A stretch of DNA of 64,000 nt from a virus. The DNA lies in the IMG/VR virus record IMGVR_UViG_3300030107_008258, positions 1-64,000 of that record; one strand, 5' to 3'. A program made the translations under genes and the position numbers. Positions 33,535-41,265 of this stretch are shown here, in pieces. Below the pieces are notes generated by a model. That model saw only the letters and a list, made by a program, of their open reading frames with translations, was not told the DNA's origin and searched no databases. Position 1 is the stretch's first letter. Each line of letters begins with the position of its first letter.

Positions 33535-34432
33535 TTATAAAATCTAAATTGAGCCCATAAAAATATTTAGGCTTCCACCCTGTAGCTTTAGTTATTTTAC
33601 CAGTGTCTACCGAATATCTAACATCTTGACCCCATCTATCCTCCACAAACTCGATATATTCTTCAGGATCACTATTAAATTTTTTTATTACCGCTTTGAC
33701 TACGTCTATATTTTTTATGTGATTATTAGCAGCAATGTTAAAACATTCATTTCTTACGCCTTTATTTATTATACTTAATATCCCATCGACATTATCTTTG
33801 ACGTAAGTCCAGTCTCTTATATATGAGCCGTCTCCATGAACTGGAATTTTTTCTCCATCTTTTAAACAGGAAATGCATTTAGCTATTAATTTCTCTTCAT
33901 ATTGTCGAGCGCCATAATTATTACCGCTACGAGTCATTACGTAATCAATACCATATGTGCGGTGGTAGGAATTAATTAACATTTCGGAACAAGCTTTAGT
34001 AGCAGAATAGGGGTTACTAGGACTCAGCTTGTCGACCTCTTTAAAAGAACCTTCATTAATATCTCCATAAACTTCATCAGTACTAATATGAAAAAATAAA
34101 GGCCTCTTATATTTAGGTTTTATTCTTACTAATTCTAAAAGATTATGTACTCCGTTTACATTAGATTCTATAAAAGGATTACAATCGGTAATAGAATTAT
34201 CAACATGACTTTCAGCGGCAAAATTAATTAAAATGTCACAAGTAGGTATATGTTTTATGGTAGCAATATTGCCTTGAGTCAAAGAGTAATTCGGGTGGTT
34301 ATCCCACGGTAAGCGAGCATGAGAAGCATACCCCATCTTATCTATATCGTAGACCCTCCAACCATCGCTAAGAGCAGCCTCTACAAAGTGACTGCCAATA
34401 AAACCTCTTCCTCCTGTAACGGTTAATTTCAT
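33521..34432 (-). CDS. dTDP-glucose 4,6-dehydratase-like (RmlB family)
   Basis: 303 residues. GGRGFIGSHFVEAAL binds NAD; NFAAESHVDNSI, STDEVYGDINEGSFKE and SPSNPYSATKA (YxxxK) are RmlB signatures, as is SGNNYGARQYEEKLI with GDGSYIRDWTYVKDNVDGI. Substrate is likely a nucleotide-glucose, forming a 4-keto-6-deoxy sugar that would suit the PLP protein and acetyltransferase next door. It overlaps the WecB gene by 4 nt. Confidence 0.85.
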   Translation of the reverse strand: MKLTVTGGRGFIGSHFVEAALSDGWRVYDIDKMGYASHARLPWDNHPNYSLTQGNIATIKHIPTCDILINFAAESHVDNSITDCNPFIESNVNGVHNLLELVRIKPKYKRPLFFHISTDEVYGDINEGSFKEVDKLSPSNPYSATKACSEMLINSYHRTYGIDYVMTRSGNNYGARQYEEKLIAKCISCLKDGEKIPVHGDGSYIRDWTYVKDNVDGILSIINKGVRNECFNIAANNHIKNIDVVKAVIKKFNSDPEEYIEFVEDRWGQDVRYSVDTGKITKATGWKPKYFYGLNLDFINEEL

Positions 34433-35433
34433 AAGAGCTGAAGAATTTTCTCTGCGGCTTTACCGTCACCAAAGGGGCAAGTGGATGAAGGTATATAGTC
34501 GTCTCTTACTTTCTTAAAAATCTCAGGTAGGTCTCCCACTTTTTTGCATAAATAATTAAAAGACTCGAGGGCTTCAGGCCTTTCTGTTGTTTCCCTGCAT
34601 ACTATAGCTTTCTTTTTAAGAAACGAAGCCTCTTCTTGTAGTCCTCCACTATCCGTAATTAAAAAACGGCACGCGCCTATCTTTTTAACAAATTCTTTAT
34701 GCGCAACAGGTGGTATGATGCGGACATTGCTAAACTCTTTATGTAAAGCACAATGGGAATTGGGGTTAGGATGAGATATAAAAACAAAATTTAAATCTTG
34801 ATTACTAAAAGCAATATCTTCTATTTGTTGGTACCAAAAAGCTATAGATTTATGATTTTCTCTCCGATGTAAGGTTATTAAAACATCATTATTATAACTA
34901 ACTGGAATATCTTTAAGGTGATCCAATACTGTATTACCTACTATATGAATTTCACCTTGAGCTATTTCTTTTAGTAGGTTCGTTTTATTTGATTTAGTGG
35001 CGCAAAGGTGTATGTCTGCAATTCTTGATATGCATTGTCTATAAACTTCCTCTGGGTAAGGGTGGCTTTTGTCGTAGGTTCTTAATCCTGCTTCTAAATG
35101 AATTACTTTTAATCCTTTGTTAAAAGCCGCTAAAGCGCAAGCAAAAGCTGAAGCTGTGTCGCCTTGAACTAGCACGTGAGTAAAACCGTCCTCTAAAACT
35201 TGATCTAAGGAATAAGACCCGGTTATGCTGGAAATGATAGAATTAAGACGACTAGGGGCGTTGTCATGCATTTCAAATGAGTAATCGGGTTTAACAGTCC
35301 CCTTGCCTATATCTTTGTGCTGGCCAGTAAATAGAGTTCGTATATTATGCCACTGTGATAACTCGTGAAGAATTATGGGCTCTATTTTAATATACTCTGG
35401 CCTAGTGCCATAACATATCAATATTTTTTTCAC
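34429..35433 (-). CDS. wecB: UDP-GlcNAc 2-epimerase-like
   Basis: 334 residues. CYGTRPEYIKIEPII at the start, VLVQGDTASAFACALAAFNKGLKVIHLEAGLR, HPYPEEVYRQCISRIADIHLCAT, ITLHRRENH, and LITDSGGLQEEASFLKKKAIVCRETTERPE are classical motifs of the GT-B-like 2-epimerase. It interconverts UDP-GlcNAc and UDP-ManNAc. It is close to full length. It provides a hexosamine branch in the operon, separate from the GDP-deoxyhexose genes. Confidence 0.88.
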   Translation of the reverse strand: MKKILICYGTRPEYIKIEPIILHELSQWHNIRTLFTGQHKDIGKGTVKPDYSFEMHDNAPSRLNSIISSITGSYSLDQVLEDGFTHVLVQGDTASAFACALAAFNKGLKVIHLEAGLRTYDKSHPYPEEVYRQCISRIADIHLCATKSNKTNLLKEIAQGEIHIVGNTVLDHLKDIPVSYNNDVLITLHRRENHKSIAFWYQQIEDIAFSNQDLNFVFISHPNPNSHCALHKEFSNVRIIPPVAHKEFVKKIGACRFLITDSGGLQEEASFLKKKAIVCRETTERPEALESFNYLCKKVGDLPEIFKKVRDDYIPSSTCPFGDGKAAEKILQLL

Positions 35434-36161
35434 GACTTTATTAACTTAAATCCTTTCTTAATGGTTGATTTTAAAGCGTCTCCAAAATGCGATCCGTGGT
35501 AATTAACAGATATCGCGTTTTTATCTACGCCGTATTGGTAAGCTAAAGTAGGATTAGATCCCCACATGTCTCTATCCTTTTCGGGGTGAGGTGGCACATA
35601 GGTATTGAGTCCTAAATGCTTTTGAATAGCGTAGGAGAAATACATATCTTCCCCGCATATTCTACTTTCAGGTATTGGGGCCTCCCTCCAGAAAGCTCCC
35701 AGCCATTCCCTTTTAAAGAACCAGCTGTGGCCTACTATATCTACTCTAGTTGTGACTTCGTTAGGGTTAGACCATCCCCACCTGTCATAGCTAATATAAT
35801 TTTCATCATTAAATATAACTCCAATAGTACCCAATAAACCTTCATTAGTTTTAATAGTTTCTAAGCAATTCTCTAACCACTTAGATCCGGGAATTGTATC
35901 ATCATCAAAAACGCAAACATATTCAGTAGTAGCGTTAAGAGCATATGCAAACCGAGCCCAAACTCCAAAATTTGCATTACTGGTAGTTACTACGCAATTA
36001 GATAATAAAGAATAATCAAAGGCTTCCTCACTATCTTTATTTTGCCAAAACATCACCATCTCAGGCTTTACGGTTTGGTTTTTTAAAGCTTCTACTTGAG
36101 CTTTTAAGGCGTGAGGGCGTTTGTATCCGTTTAAAATTACTGTTATTTTACCGTCTGACAT
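35430..36161 (-). CDS. GT2-family glycosyltransferase
   Basis: 243 residues of GT-A fold. ITVILNGYKRPHALKAQVEAL is the nucleotide-binding start; YVCVFDDDTIPGSKWLENCLE is the metal-binding DxD; ICGEDMYFSYAIQKH supplies the catalytic base (ED). Sugar and acceptor not determined. It overlaps both neighbours within the sugar operon. Confidence 0.78.
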   Translation of the reverse strand: MSDGKITVILNGYKRPHALKAQVEALKNQTVKPEMVMFWQNKDSEEAFDYSLLSNCVVTTSNANFGVWARFAYALNATTEYVCVFDDDTIPGSKWLENCLETIKTNEGLLGTIGVIFNDENYISYDRWGWSNPNEVTTRVDIVGHSWFFKREWLGAFWREAPIPESRICGEDMYFSYAIQKHLGLNTYVPPHPEKDRDMWGSNPTLAYQYGVDKNAISVNYHGSHFGDALKSTIKKGFKLIKS

Positions 36162-36996
36162 TTCTTATTAATTCTAAAAGATCTTCCTTTTTGTTTCTCA
36201 TGGTATTTATCAATTCTAAACCGTTTTCTTTATACCAAGGTTCATAAGAAGCTCCAATTAATTCATTAGTATAAACTTCAAGTCCCATCATCTTAGCTTC
36301 CAACACAAGCCTGCAGCATGTTTCCGGCGTAGATGGATGAAAAGCTAAAGAAGAATACATTGATAGAAACTTTAAAAAAGATTCGTAGTCCGGATCTTTA
36401 ATGGTATCAAAAGCTATATTGTTTTGTTTACAATATTCTTGAGATTGCTTAGTTCCTTTTTGTGGGTAGGGAGAGTTTACTACGGCACATTTGTCTAAGC
36501 TTCTTGAATTGTTACCTAACTTTTCTAATAGATTTAAATGCTGCTCTGACCATAAGTTTCCCGAAAAGTTGATAGTCTTCTTTGATTCTCCTATATTCCT
36601 ATCGTAAATATCTTTTTGAAATCCTGTCTGGCATACTATAGCCGCGGCCTTTTTGTGGAAATCAACATTAATTAGTTCGTTTTGTGGAACTATGAAATTA
36701 GGATATAAAGCTGGGTTTGTATGTTGAACAAACTTATAGTCGTGACAATATAAAATATATTTGCACTTGTCTTCTATAGTTTGACGTATGGAGGGGTCAA
36801 TTCCAAAAAAGTTAGATATTATAAAAAAAGAATCGAGGTTCTCTTGAATGAACCCCGGATACAGATAACGGCTTTTAATTTTTTGAACTTCGTAATGTTT
36901 ATTTAATGTTTTATAGATTTCTTCATCATTTAAAGCTGCGCCTCCTACAAAATCATCTATAAAAAAATCGCTAATTAATATAATTTTATCATTCAA
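36148..36996 (-). CDS. Glycosyltransferase, GT4-like
   Basis: 282 residues. Weak GT-B pattern: ISDFFIDDFVGGAALNDEEIY, KAAAIVCQTGFQKDIY, INFSGNLWSEQHL, then FHPSTPETCCRLVLEAKMMGLEVYTNELIGA, the conserved PExxGxxxxEAxxxG-type donor loop. Shorter than many GT4 enzymes. It overlaps the FmdB-like gene by 8 nt. Confidence 0.6.
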   Translation of the reverse strand: MNDKIILISDFFIDDFVGGAALNDEEIYKTLNKHYEVQKIKSRYLYPGFIQENLDSFFIISNFFGIDPSIRQTIEDKCKYILYCHDYKFVQHTNPALYPNFIVPQNELINVDFHKKAAAIVCQTGFQKDIYDRNIGESKKTINFSGNLWSEQHLNLLEKLGNNSRSLDKCAVVNSPYPQKGTKQSQEYCKQNNIAFDTIKDPDYESFLKFLSMYSSLAFHPSTPETCCRLVLEAKMMGLEVYTNELIGASYEPWYKENGLELINTMRNKKEDLLELIRNVRR

Positions 36997-37354
36997 TAGT
37001 AAAGTGTTTTGATGGCTTTATCCGACTGGGGTCTTGAGGATGTTTTGCTCCTTTTCTTTCTTTTGAGTAGTCTTCAAAAAACTTTTTCTTAACAGGGTCC
37101 TCTCCATATCGTGCTGCTCTTTTAGCAGAAGCTTCTGCGGATTGATCCCAGAGATCTCCGATAGTTCCTTTGGCTTTTTCGCGGAATTCTTGTTGAGAGT
37201 GGGGATCTATTTGAGTGTCTATAGAAGCGTTTGGAATCGTATATACGCGATTATAAGAGACTCCGTCTATTTCGTAAACGTGCTCTTCGTGAATACTTTG
37301 AAGAACAATAACTTGTTCTCCTGTCTCGGGGTGTTCGTAAATATATTCAGGCAT
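36989..37354 (-). CDS. Phage protein with FmdB-like N-terminus lacking cysteines
   Basis: 121 residues. The start MPEYIYEHPETGEQVIVLQS follows the MPTYEYxCxxCGxxFEVxQS pattern of FmdB zinc ribbons but the Cys pairs are replaced, so it keeps the small beta fold without zinc. The C-terminal ~60 residues are Lys/Arg-rich. Related proteins occur in large phages with no known role. It is embedded between glycosyltransferases in a strict overlap with both. Confidence 0.45.
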   Translation of the reverse strand: MPEYIYEHPETGEQVIVLQSIHEEHVYEIDGVSYNRVYTIPNASIDTQIDPHSQQEFREKAKGTIGDLWDQSAEASAKRAARYGEDPVKKKFFEDYSKERKGAKHPQDPSRIKPSKHFTIE

Positions 37355-38432
37355 TCATAACCTCCACAATTTTATCTACAGTATTGGAATAGGTAAAACT
37401 TTCTTGAAGTTTAATTCCTTCTTCGTTAATAGGGTTGGACTTATATTTTTCTACAGCTTTTTCGCAGCCTGCTATAAATTCCTCTTCGTCGAAGGTAAAT
37501 ATTTCACCTTGATTGAAAGGTCTTCCTTTGTTAAAGAAAATTCCATCTGCGGAATCTTCCTTACCATTCGGTTCAACTAGTACGCTATTTTTTTCCGTAG
37601 CCCAATCTTTATAAGCACTAGCGTTAAGAATAACCCCATGCTTTCCTAATGCGAGAGACTGAAACTCTGGTAAACCCCATCCTTCTGCGCCTGACATTCC
37701 GATACAAATGTTTCCTGAGTTAAGAAAATCGTTATAAAGGGAATTTTTTTGCATCATCCCTAAGAAATTTATGTTAAAATACTGTTTTCCTTCAAGTATT
37801 TGACTCAGTGATGCTTTAAAATCTTCCTCTTTCATGAAGGGGTTTGCAATAGCGCATTGCAAAACATAATCTTTATTATTGCCGTATTTTTTTACCCAAG
37901 CCTGAATAACCTCTTTATGATGTTTTCTTTTCTCTAGTTTGCCACATAAATTAAAAACTATTTTCCCTTCTAGGTATTTAGTATCTTTTATATGAAAATT
38001 ATGCTTATCAAAGCCAAGGGGGATGTAGTGGCAATTATTTATTCCGTGATTTTCTAGAACCTCTTTTGAGTAAGATGAACTTACTATTATATTTTTTTGG
38101 TTATTGGCTATGTTAACCTCATAAGAAGTGGGGTGATCTAATTCATAAAAAGTAAAAAGAGTTTGATCCTTCGCGTAAGATGTTAAGCTATCGTGGTTTA
38201 AGTGCCAGAGCTTAAAGATAGGAGTGTCTCGACTGTAAGATTCAAAAGATCGTTTAATCCCTTCTTGAATCCACTCGTTAAAGTCAGAAGAAATATCCTG
38301 ACTTGAAAGGTCAGATTGACCAATAGTAAATAAAGAAGGCTGCACGCCCCTCTCGTGAAATTCACGAAGAAGGGCAGTGCTAACCTGTCCAAAGCTTACC
38401 CCGTTAACGGGGAGATGTAACGCAAAGTCCAT
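37347..38432 (-). CDS. GT4-family glycosyltransferase
   Basis: 361 residues, GT-B fold. N-terminal NGVSFGQVSTALLREFH; the donor-binding half carries IVFNLCGKLEKRKHHKEVI, and CIGMSGAEGWGLPEFQSLALGKHGVILNASA is the GxEGxGLxxxEAxAxG loop. It lies directly after the DUF736-like gene, sharing one base with it, at the head of the 20-kb sugar operon. Confidence 0.78.
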   Translation of the reverse strand: MDFALHLPVNGVSFGQVSTALLREFHERGVQPSLFTIGQSDLSSQDISSDFNEWIQEGIKRSFESYSRDTPIFKLWHLNHDSLTSYAKDQTLFTFYELDHPTSYEVNIANNQKNIIVSSSYSKEVLENHGINNCHYIPLGFDKHNFHIKDTKYLEGKIVFNLCGKLEKRKHHKEVIQAWVKKYGNNKDYVLQCAIANPFMKEEDFKASLSQILEGKQYFNINFLGMMQKNSLYNDFLNSGNICIGMSGAEGWGLPEFQSLALGKHGVILNASAYKDWATEKNSVLVEPNGKEDSADGIFFNKGRPFNQGEIFTFDEEEFIAGCEKAVEKYKSNPINEEGIKLQESFTYSNTVDKIVEVMNA

Positions 38433-38734
38433 TAAAACAATGCGCCGTCATCAGAGGAAGTGGAAGCTTCAGCAGTTGGTGCTTCTGTCTTCTTTTCTCT
38501 TTCCTCTCTGGATTCGCTAAGGTAAATACGGAGATCGGGAGCGTTTTCGCTCTTTACGGTTCCGTCTTCGTTATACTTGGATTTATTCTTGAAAACAACA
38601 AGCTGCACTTTACCGCTTGCGCCTTTTACTTCAATGTGTCCAGTCATATATTGAGAGCCATTATTGCTCTTCTTCGCCCAAAGAGCGCCAAGTTCGCGCT
38701 CTTGCCAGTCGTTTTTCTTTTGTTCGTTCGACAT
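38432..38734 (-). CDS. DUF736-like protein with SSB-type acidic tip, first gene of the sugar operon
   Basis: 100 residues. ELGALWAKKSNNGSQYMTGHIE, KVQLVVFKNKSK and APDLRIYLSES match the small DUF736 beta-barrel, often found near plasmid and phage DNA functions. A disordered region follows, ending SSDDGALF, an acidic tip like that of SSB. It may bind ssDNA or partners. It starts directly after a promoter (38745-38772) with almost no leader. Why it heads the glycan operon is unclear. Confidence 0.6.
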   Translation of the reverse strand: MSNEQKKNDWQERELGALWAKKSNNGSQYMTGHIEVKGASGKVQLVVFKNKSKYNEDGTVKSENAPDLRIYLSESREEREKKTEAPTAEASTSSDDGALF

Positions 38735-38744
38735 AAGAGTCCTT

Positions 38745-38772
38745 AGATTATATGTTCAGAATGCGATGTCAA
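38745..38772 (-). promoter_or_regulatory. Sigma70-type promoter of the 20-kb sugar operon
   Basis: TTGACA (38772-38767), a 16-nt spacer and TAATCT (38750-38745) on the minus strand. Expected start about 38736-38739, 2-5 nt before ATG 38734. No other good promoter was noticed down to 18670, so this may drive most of the operon. Confidence 0.68.
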
Positions 38773-38781
38773 CATTTTTTT

Positions 38782-39384
38782 TTAAACATTGTCTAAAAAT
38801 TTTTCACTTTTTATTTTTTTGCGTAAAATCTTTATCCCTTTGTTGTGGAGGTTTATAGCGGTTTGAGTACTGATTTCAAGTTTAGATGCTACCTTGCACC
38901 AAGAAGGTTTTTTGTGTCGCCGAGAGTATCTCATTGCAAAAATTTTTTTTATGCGGGGGTCTTTTAGTTGGCTTAAAATATTTTCGATAAATTCAAAAAG
39001 TATATTTGAATTGTCTTTTTCTTCAGCCTCTTGAAGGTAGTCTAATACATCGTCTTCAGTAGCTACGAGACGGTCCTTAGTTTTTTTATTTAAAGTGTTA
39101 AGACAATGATATTTAGTCTGATTAGCTAGCCATGTAGAAAATTTTACATTTTTATCAACGCTAAAACTCTTTACGGAATTCCAAATAATTAAATTTTTTT
39201 CAGCAGCGGCTTCGTTTATATCGACATGGTGAGCAAAGAAGCTTTTAGAGTACTTTTTTAAAATTTTAAAATAAAGGCCGCTATGCCTATTACCTAATTC
39301 AATTAAGCTTTTTTCACAATTTTTATTTTTTATTCTTTCTATAAGATGATTATCACTTAAGAAAGACCATTGGATTTTTTCCAT
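38782..39384 (-). CDS. Phage RNA polymerase sigma factor (sigma70 family, short)
   Basis: 200 residues from ATG 39384, with AAAGG seven bases upstream; an upstream GTG at 39420 is less likely. Region 2: NLIIWNSVKSFSVDKNVKFSTWLANQTKYHCLN follows the sigma pattern KFDxxxxxxFSTWLxxxxxxxxxN. Region 4: RRHKKPSWCKVASKLEISTQTAINLHNKGIKILRKK is a helix-turn-helix of the sigma4 type. Region 3 is missing, as in ECF and sporulation-type factors. It should redirect host RNA polymerase to phage promoters, probably late ones. It shares an operon with the dNMP kinase. Confidence 0.8.
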   Translation of the reverse strand: MEKIQWSFLSDNHLIERIKNKNCEKSLIELGNRHSGLYFKILKKYSKSFFAHHVDINEAAAEKNLIIWNSVKSFSVDKNVKFSTWLANQTKYHCLNTLNKKTKDRLVATEDDVLDYLQEAEEKDNSNILFEFIENILSQLKDPRIKKIFAMRYSRRHKKPSWCKVASKLEISTQTAINLHNKGIKILRKKIKSEKFLDNV

Positions 39385-39800
39385 AAATTTACCTTTTTTG
39401 CAAAGTCTCCAAACGAGCACTCGCTATCTTGTTCCATATCAAAGATATAGCGATGATGGCTCTTAAACATACGAGGTAAAATTATAGAATATTCAACTAA
39501 ATCTTCAAAATTTTTTTCAAAAAAAATATTAGCGTCTCTAAATGGCTCTTCAGAAAGATTGTCAGATTTTAACCAAGTTTCTACCATGAAAGCAAAATTT
39601 ACGTCAAGATCAGAAGAAAAAAGGCGACTATCAAATCTGCAGATTTTTATTTCATAAGAAAAAATGGCTTCTAAATTATTAAAATTAAAATGAAGGAATG
39701 TTTTAACTGAAGTAGGATGGAGGTTAAGGGAAGCTCTATGACCGCAATAAGCTAAAAAAGGCTGGCAGCTTTTATCGATCAATGGCGAACCTTCAAACAT
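39357..39800 (-). CDS. Hypothetical protein between sigma factor and dNMP kinase
   Basis: 147 residues, rich in Phe, Ser and His, with no recognised motif. Overlaps the sigma gene by 28 nt and the kinase gene by 8 nt, so it is co-translated with both. Overlap with sigma raises the possibility of a partner or anti-sigma function, which I cannot support further. Confidence 0.5.
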   Translation of the reverse strand: MFEGSPLIDKSCQPFLAYCGHRASLNLHPTSVKTFLHFNFNNLEAIFSYEIKICRFDSRLFSSDLDVNFAFMVETWLKSDNLSEEPFRDANIFFEKNFEDLVEYSIILPRMFKSHHRYIFDMEQDSECSFGDFAKKVNLWKKSNGLS

Positions 39801-40386
39801 AAATATTTTTTACCCACTTTAATAAATTTCGACAATTAAGTATCTGTTTTTCTTCATCTGTTTCAGTGGGCCAGTTTAGTAGAAAATCTGAATCTAATTT
39901 CAATTTAGGATCGTTCCTTGACTCGGCTTCGTTAGCTGGCCTCATGAAAACTCTTTTATTATCGACTTCTTTGTACCGTGAAATATGAATTAATACCCCA
40001 TTAATCTCATTTTTTAACCAATAAACTTCATCTTTTTCATATTCATTAAATCTAATATCCGTAATAATATTTATTTTTTCGGGCGCCAATTCTTTATATA
40101 ATTCATTTACCCAATGCCTTCCGTTTGATAAGCTTCTTTTTATTTCTCCGTGCGCTACGAGCATTGGACGAATAATATCCTTTTCCTCCCGAGTACAATT
40201 AGACGAATCTATTCCATAAAGCTCACGGCTAGCTCCGCTTAATTCTTTTTTTAAATTATTTGCAATAGATAATTCCCTGTACGGTAATTCAAGTCTTTGC
40301 AATAATTTAATAATGATATTACATACCGTGTTTTTTCCACAACCAGCAACACCACTAATTCCAATATTCTTATATTTAAATTTCAT
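39793..40386 (-). CDS. Deoxynucleoside monophosphate kinase
   Basis: 197 residues. P-loop GVAGCGKNT at ~10, then NIITDIRFNEYEKDEVYWL with the Asp-Arg pair characteristic of phage dNMP kinases (T4 gp1 family), and late R/N-rich segment. It converts dNMPs to dNDPs, joining the dCMP deaminase, dUTPase and ribonucleotide reductase across the divergent region. It is the first gene of the minus operon transcribed from 40387-40854. Confidence 0.75.
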   Translation of the reverse strand: MKFKYKNIGISGVAGCGKNTVCNIIIKLLQRLELPYRELSIANNLKKELSGASRELYGIDSSNCTREEKDIIRPMLVAHGEIKRSLSNGRHWVNELYKELAPEKINIITDIRFNEYEKDEVYWLKNEINGVLIHISRYKEVDNKRVFMRPANEAESRNDPKLKLDSDFLLNWPTETDEEKQILNCRNLLKWVKNIYV

Positions 40387-40439
40387 TTAAATTCTATATA
40401 TTTAAATTAAATTAATTAAAATAAATATAATAAACTTTT

Positions 40440-40716
40440 CCCTAGAAAGTCGGAGTGAAACGAAGACTTTCCCCGTATCGGAGGCTATTCCGAACACCGG
40501 CAATCTTTCTTTTCCCTGAGATTACTCCCCGGTTAGCCTTTATGGGATACACGGTAGAACATATCCACTCTATATGACATCACCTTACCTACTGTCCCAA
40601 TGAAGCGCCTTTCTCACGCCAATTGGTTATCTCCGGTTGCAAGTCTTCACAGCATAGCCGGACGTTAGATTGCGGGGCCATCCACCTTTTAATGTCGTAG
40701 GATGACAATACGACCA
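40440..40716 (-). ncRNA. Candidate structured non-coding RNA or long 5' leader
   Basis: Read on the minus strand from the promoter at 40722-40750. Inverted repeats in order: GTCGTA/TACGAC (40694-40699, 40709-40714); TCCGG/CCGGA (40632-40636, 40658-40662); CCAAT/ATTGG (40597-40601, 40622-40626); a nested set GGCTA/TAGCC (40483-40487, 40534-40538), ACCGG/CCGGT (40496-40500, 40529-40533), AATCT/AGATT (40502-40506, 40519-40523); and a terminal GAAAGTC/GACTTTC (40445-40451, 40465-40471). It is richer in GC than its surroundings. It is not obviously tmRNA, RNase P RNA, tRNA or a group I intron. It may be a free RNA or a riboregulatory leader of the dNMP kinase-sigma operon. Confidence 0.5.
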
Positions 40717-40721
40717 GCAAT

Positions 40722-40750
40722 GTTTTACCCCGGTGGGGCCTGCTTGTCAA
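40722..40750 (-). promoter_or_regulatory. Sigma70-type promoter reading into the candidate RNA
   Basis: TTGACA (40750-40745), 17-nt spacer, TAAAAC (40727-40722) on the minus strand. The expected start, about 40715, falls at the first hairpin of the candidate RNA (40694-40714). Confidence 0.55.
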
Positions 40751-40819
40751 CTTTTTTTAAAGAAGATTTTTGAAAAAAAATAAACAATGATCTTTTTCGG
40801 GGAAAATTTGCTTTTTTTA

Positions 40820-40849
40820 TTGACTTTCCTCCCCTAAAACAAAATTATA
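40820..40849 (+). promoter_or_regulatory. Sigma70-type promoter of the dCMP deaminase operon
   Basis: TTGACT (40820-40825) with ATTATA (40844-40849) 18 nt on. The bases TTGACTTTCCTCCCC are identical to the promoter at 18606-18634. There is no ribosome-binding site, and ATG 40855 lies about where transcription should start. Confidence 0.55.
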
Positions 40850-40854
40850 AACGC

Positions 40855-41265
40855 ATGCGCCTTTCGTGGGAACAATACGCTTTAAACATTGCCTGCACTG
40901 TAGCTGAAAGAAGTGAAGATATTTATCAAAAAGTGGGCGCTTGCGCCTTAAATAAAAAAAATATGGTTATTGCAGTCGGCTATAACGGGTTAGCTTCCGG
41001 CAAGAAAGCTTCTCATAGATTCTTTCAAAATCGAAATCATCGTCGCCCTTTTATGATTCACGCCGAAGTCAACTGCTTAAGCCTTGTAAAGCGGGGGGAA
41101 GTTAAAATGCTTGCTTCTACCCTTCTGCCGTGTTCTTCTTGCGCTACAATGATAGCCGCCTATGGGGTTAAAAAGGTAATTTATAAAGAAATTTATAAAA
41201 GAGATAAAAGCGCATTAGAAATTTTTAAGTTTTACGGTATAGAATGTGTTCAATATGGAGATTAA
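40855..41265 (+). CDS. dCMP deaminase
   Basis: 136 residues. Zinc-dependent deaminase motifs: MIHAEVNCL (HAE, with the catalytic Glu) and LLPCSSCATMIAA (PCxxC). The N-terminus SWEQYALNIACTVAERSED and KVGACALNKK is typical of the phage and ComE-like enzymes. It converts dCMP to dUMP for dTTP synthesis. First plus-strand gene, apparently leaderless, overlapping the dUTPase by 11 nt. Confidence 0.88.
   Translation: MRLSWEQYALNIACTVAERSEDIYQKVGACALNKKNMVIAVGYNGLASGKKASHRFFQNRNHRRPFMIHAEVNCLSLVKRGEVKMLASTLLPCSSCATMIAAYGVKKVIYKEIYKRDKSALEIFKFYGIECVQYGD

Larger units (their letters stand above)
40387..40854. other. Divergent non-coding region (468 bases)
   Basis: This is the only gap over 300 bases. 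From left to right it holds an AT-rich tract (40387-40437) before the dNMP kinase start, a GC-richer segment with many inverted repeats (40440-40716, candidate structured RNA), a minus-strand promoter (40722-40750), an A/T-rich stretch, and a plus-strand promoter (40820-40849). No open reading frame of useful length or tRNA cloverleaf was seen. An origin of replication is possible but I saw no iterated repeats. Confidence 0.6.

Noticed and set aside
40622-40680. B12-riboswitch-like bases (GAAGACTTGC and CCCCGCAA on the minus strand)
   Set aside because: The bases resemble the B12-box region, but the other conserved parts and their order are not found, and the downstream genes are kinase and sigma, not reductase.
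40440-40716. tmRNA, RNase P RNA, tRNA or group I intron
   Set aside because: No T-arm, resume tag, conserved P4 bases or G-binding core were seen, so I left it as an unnamed structured RNA.
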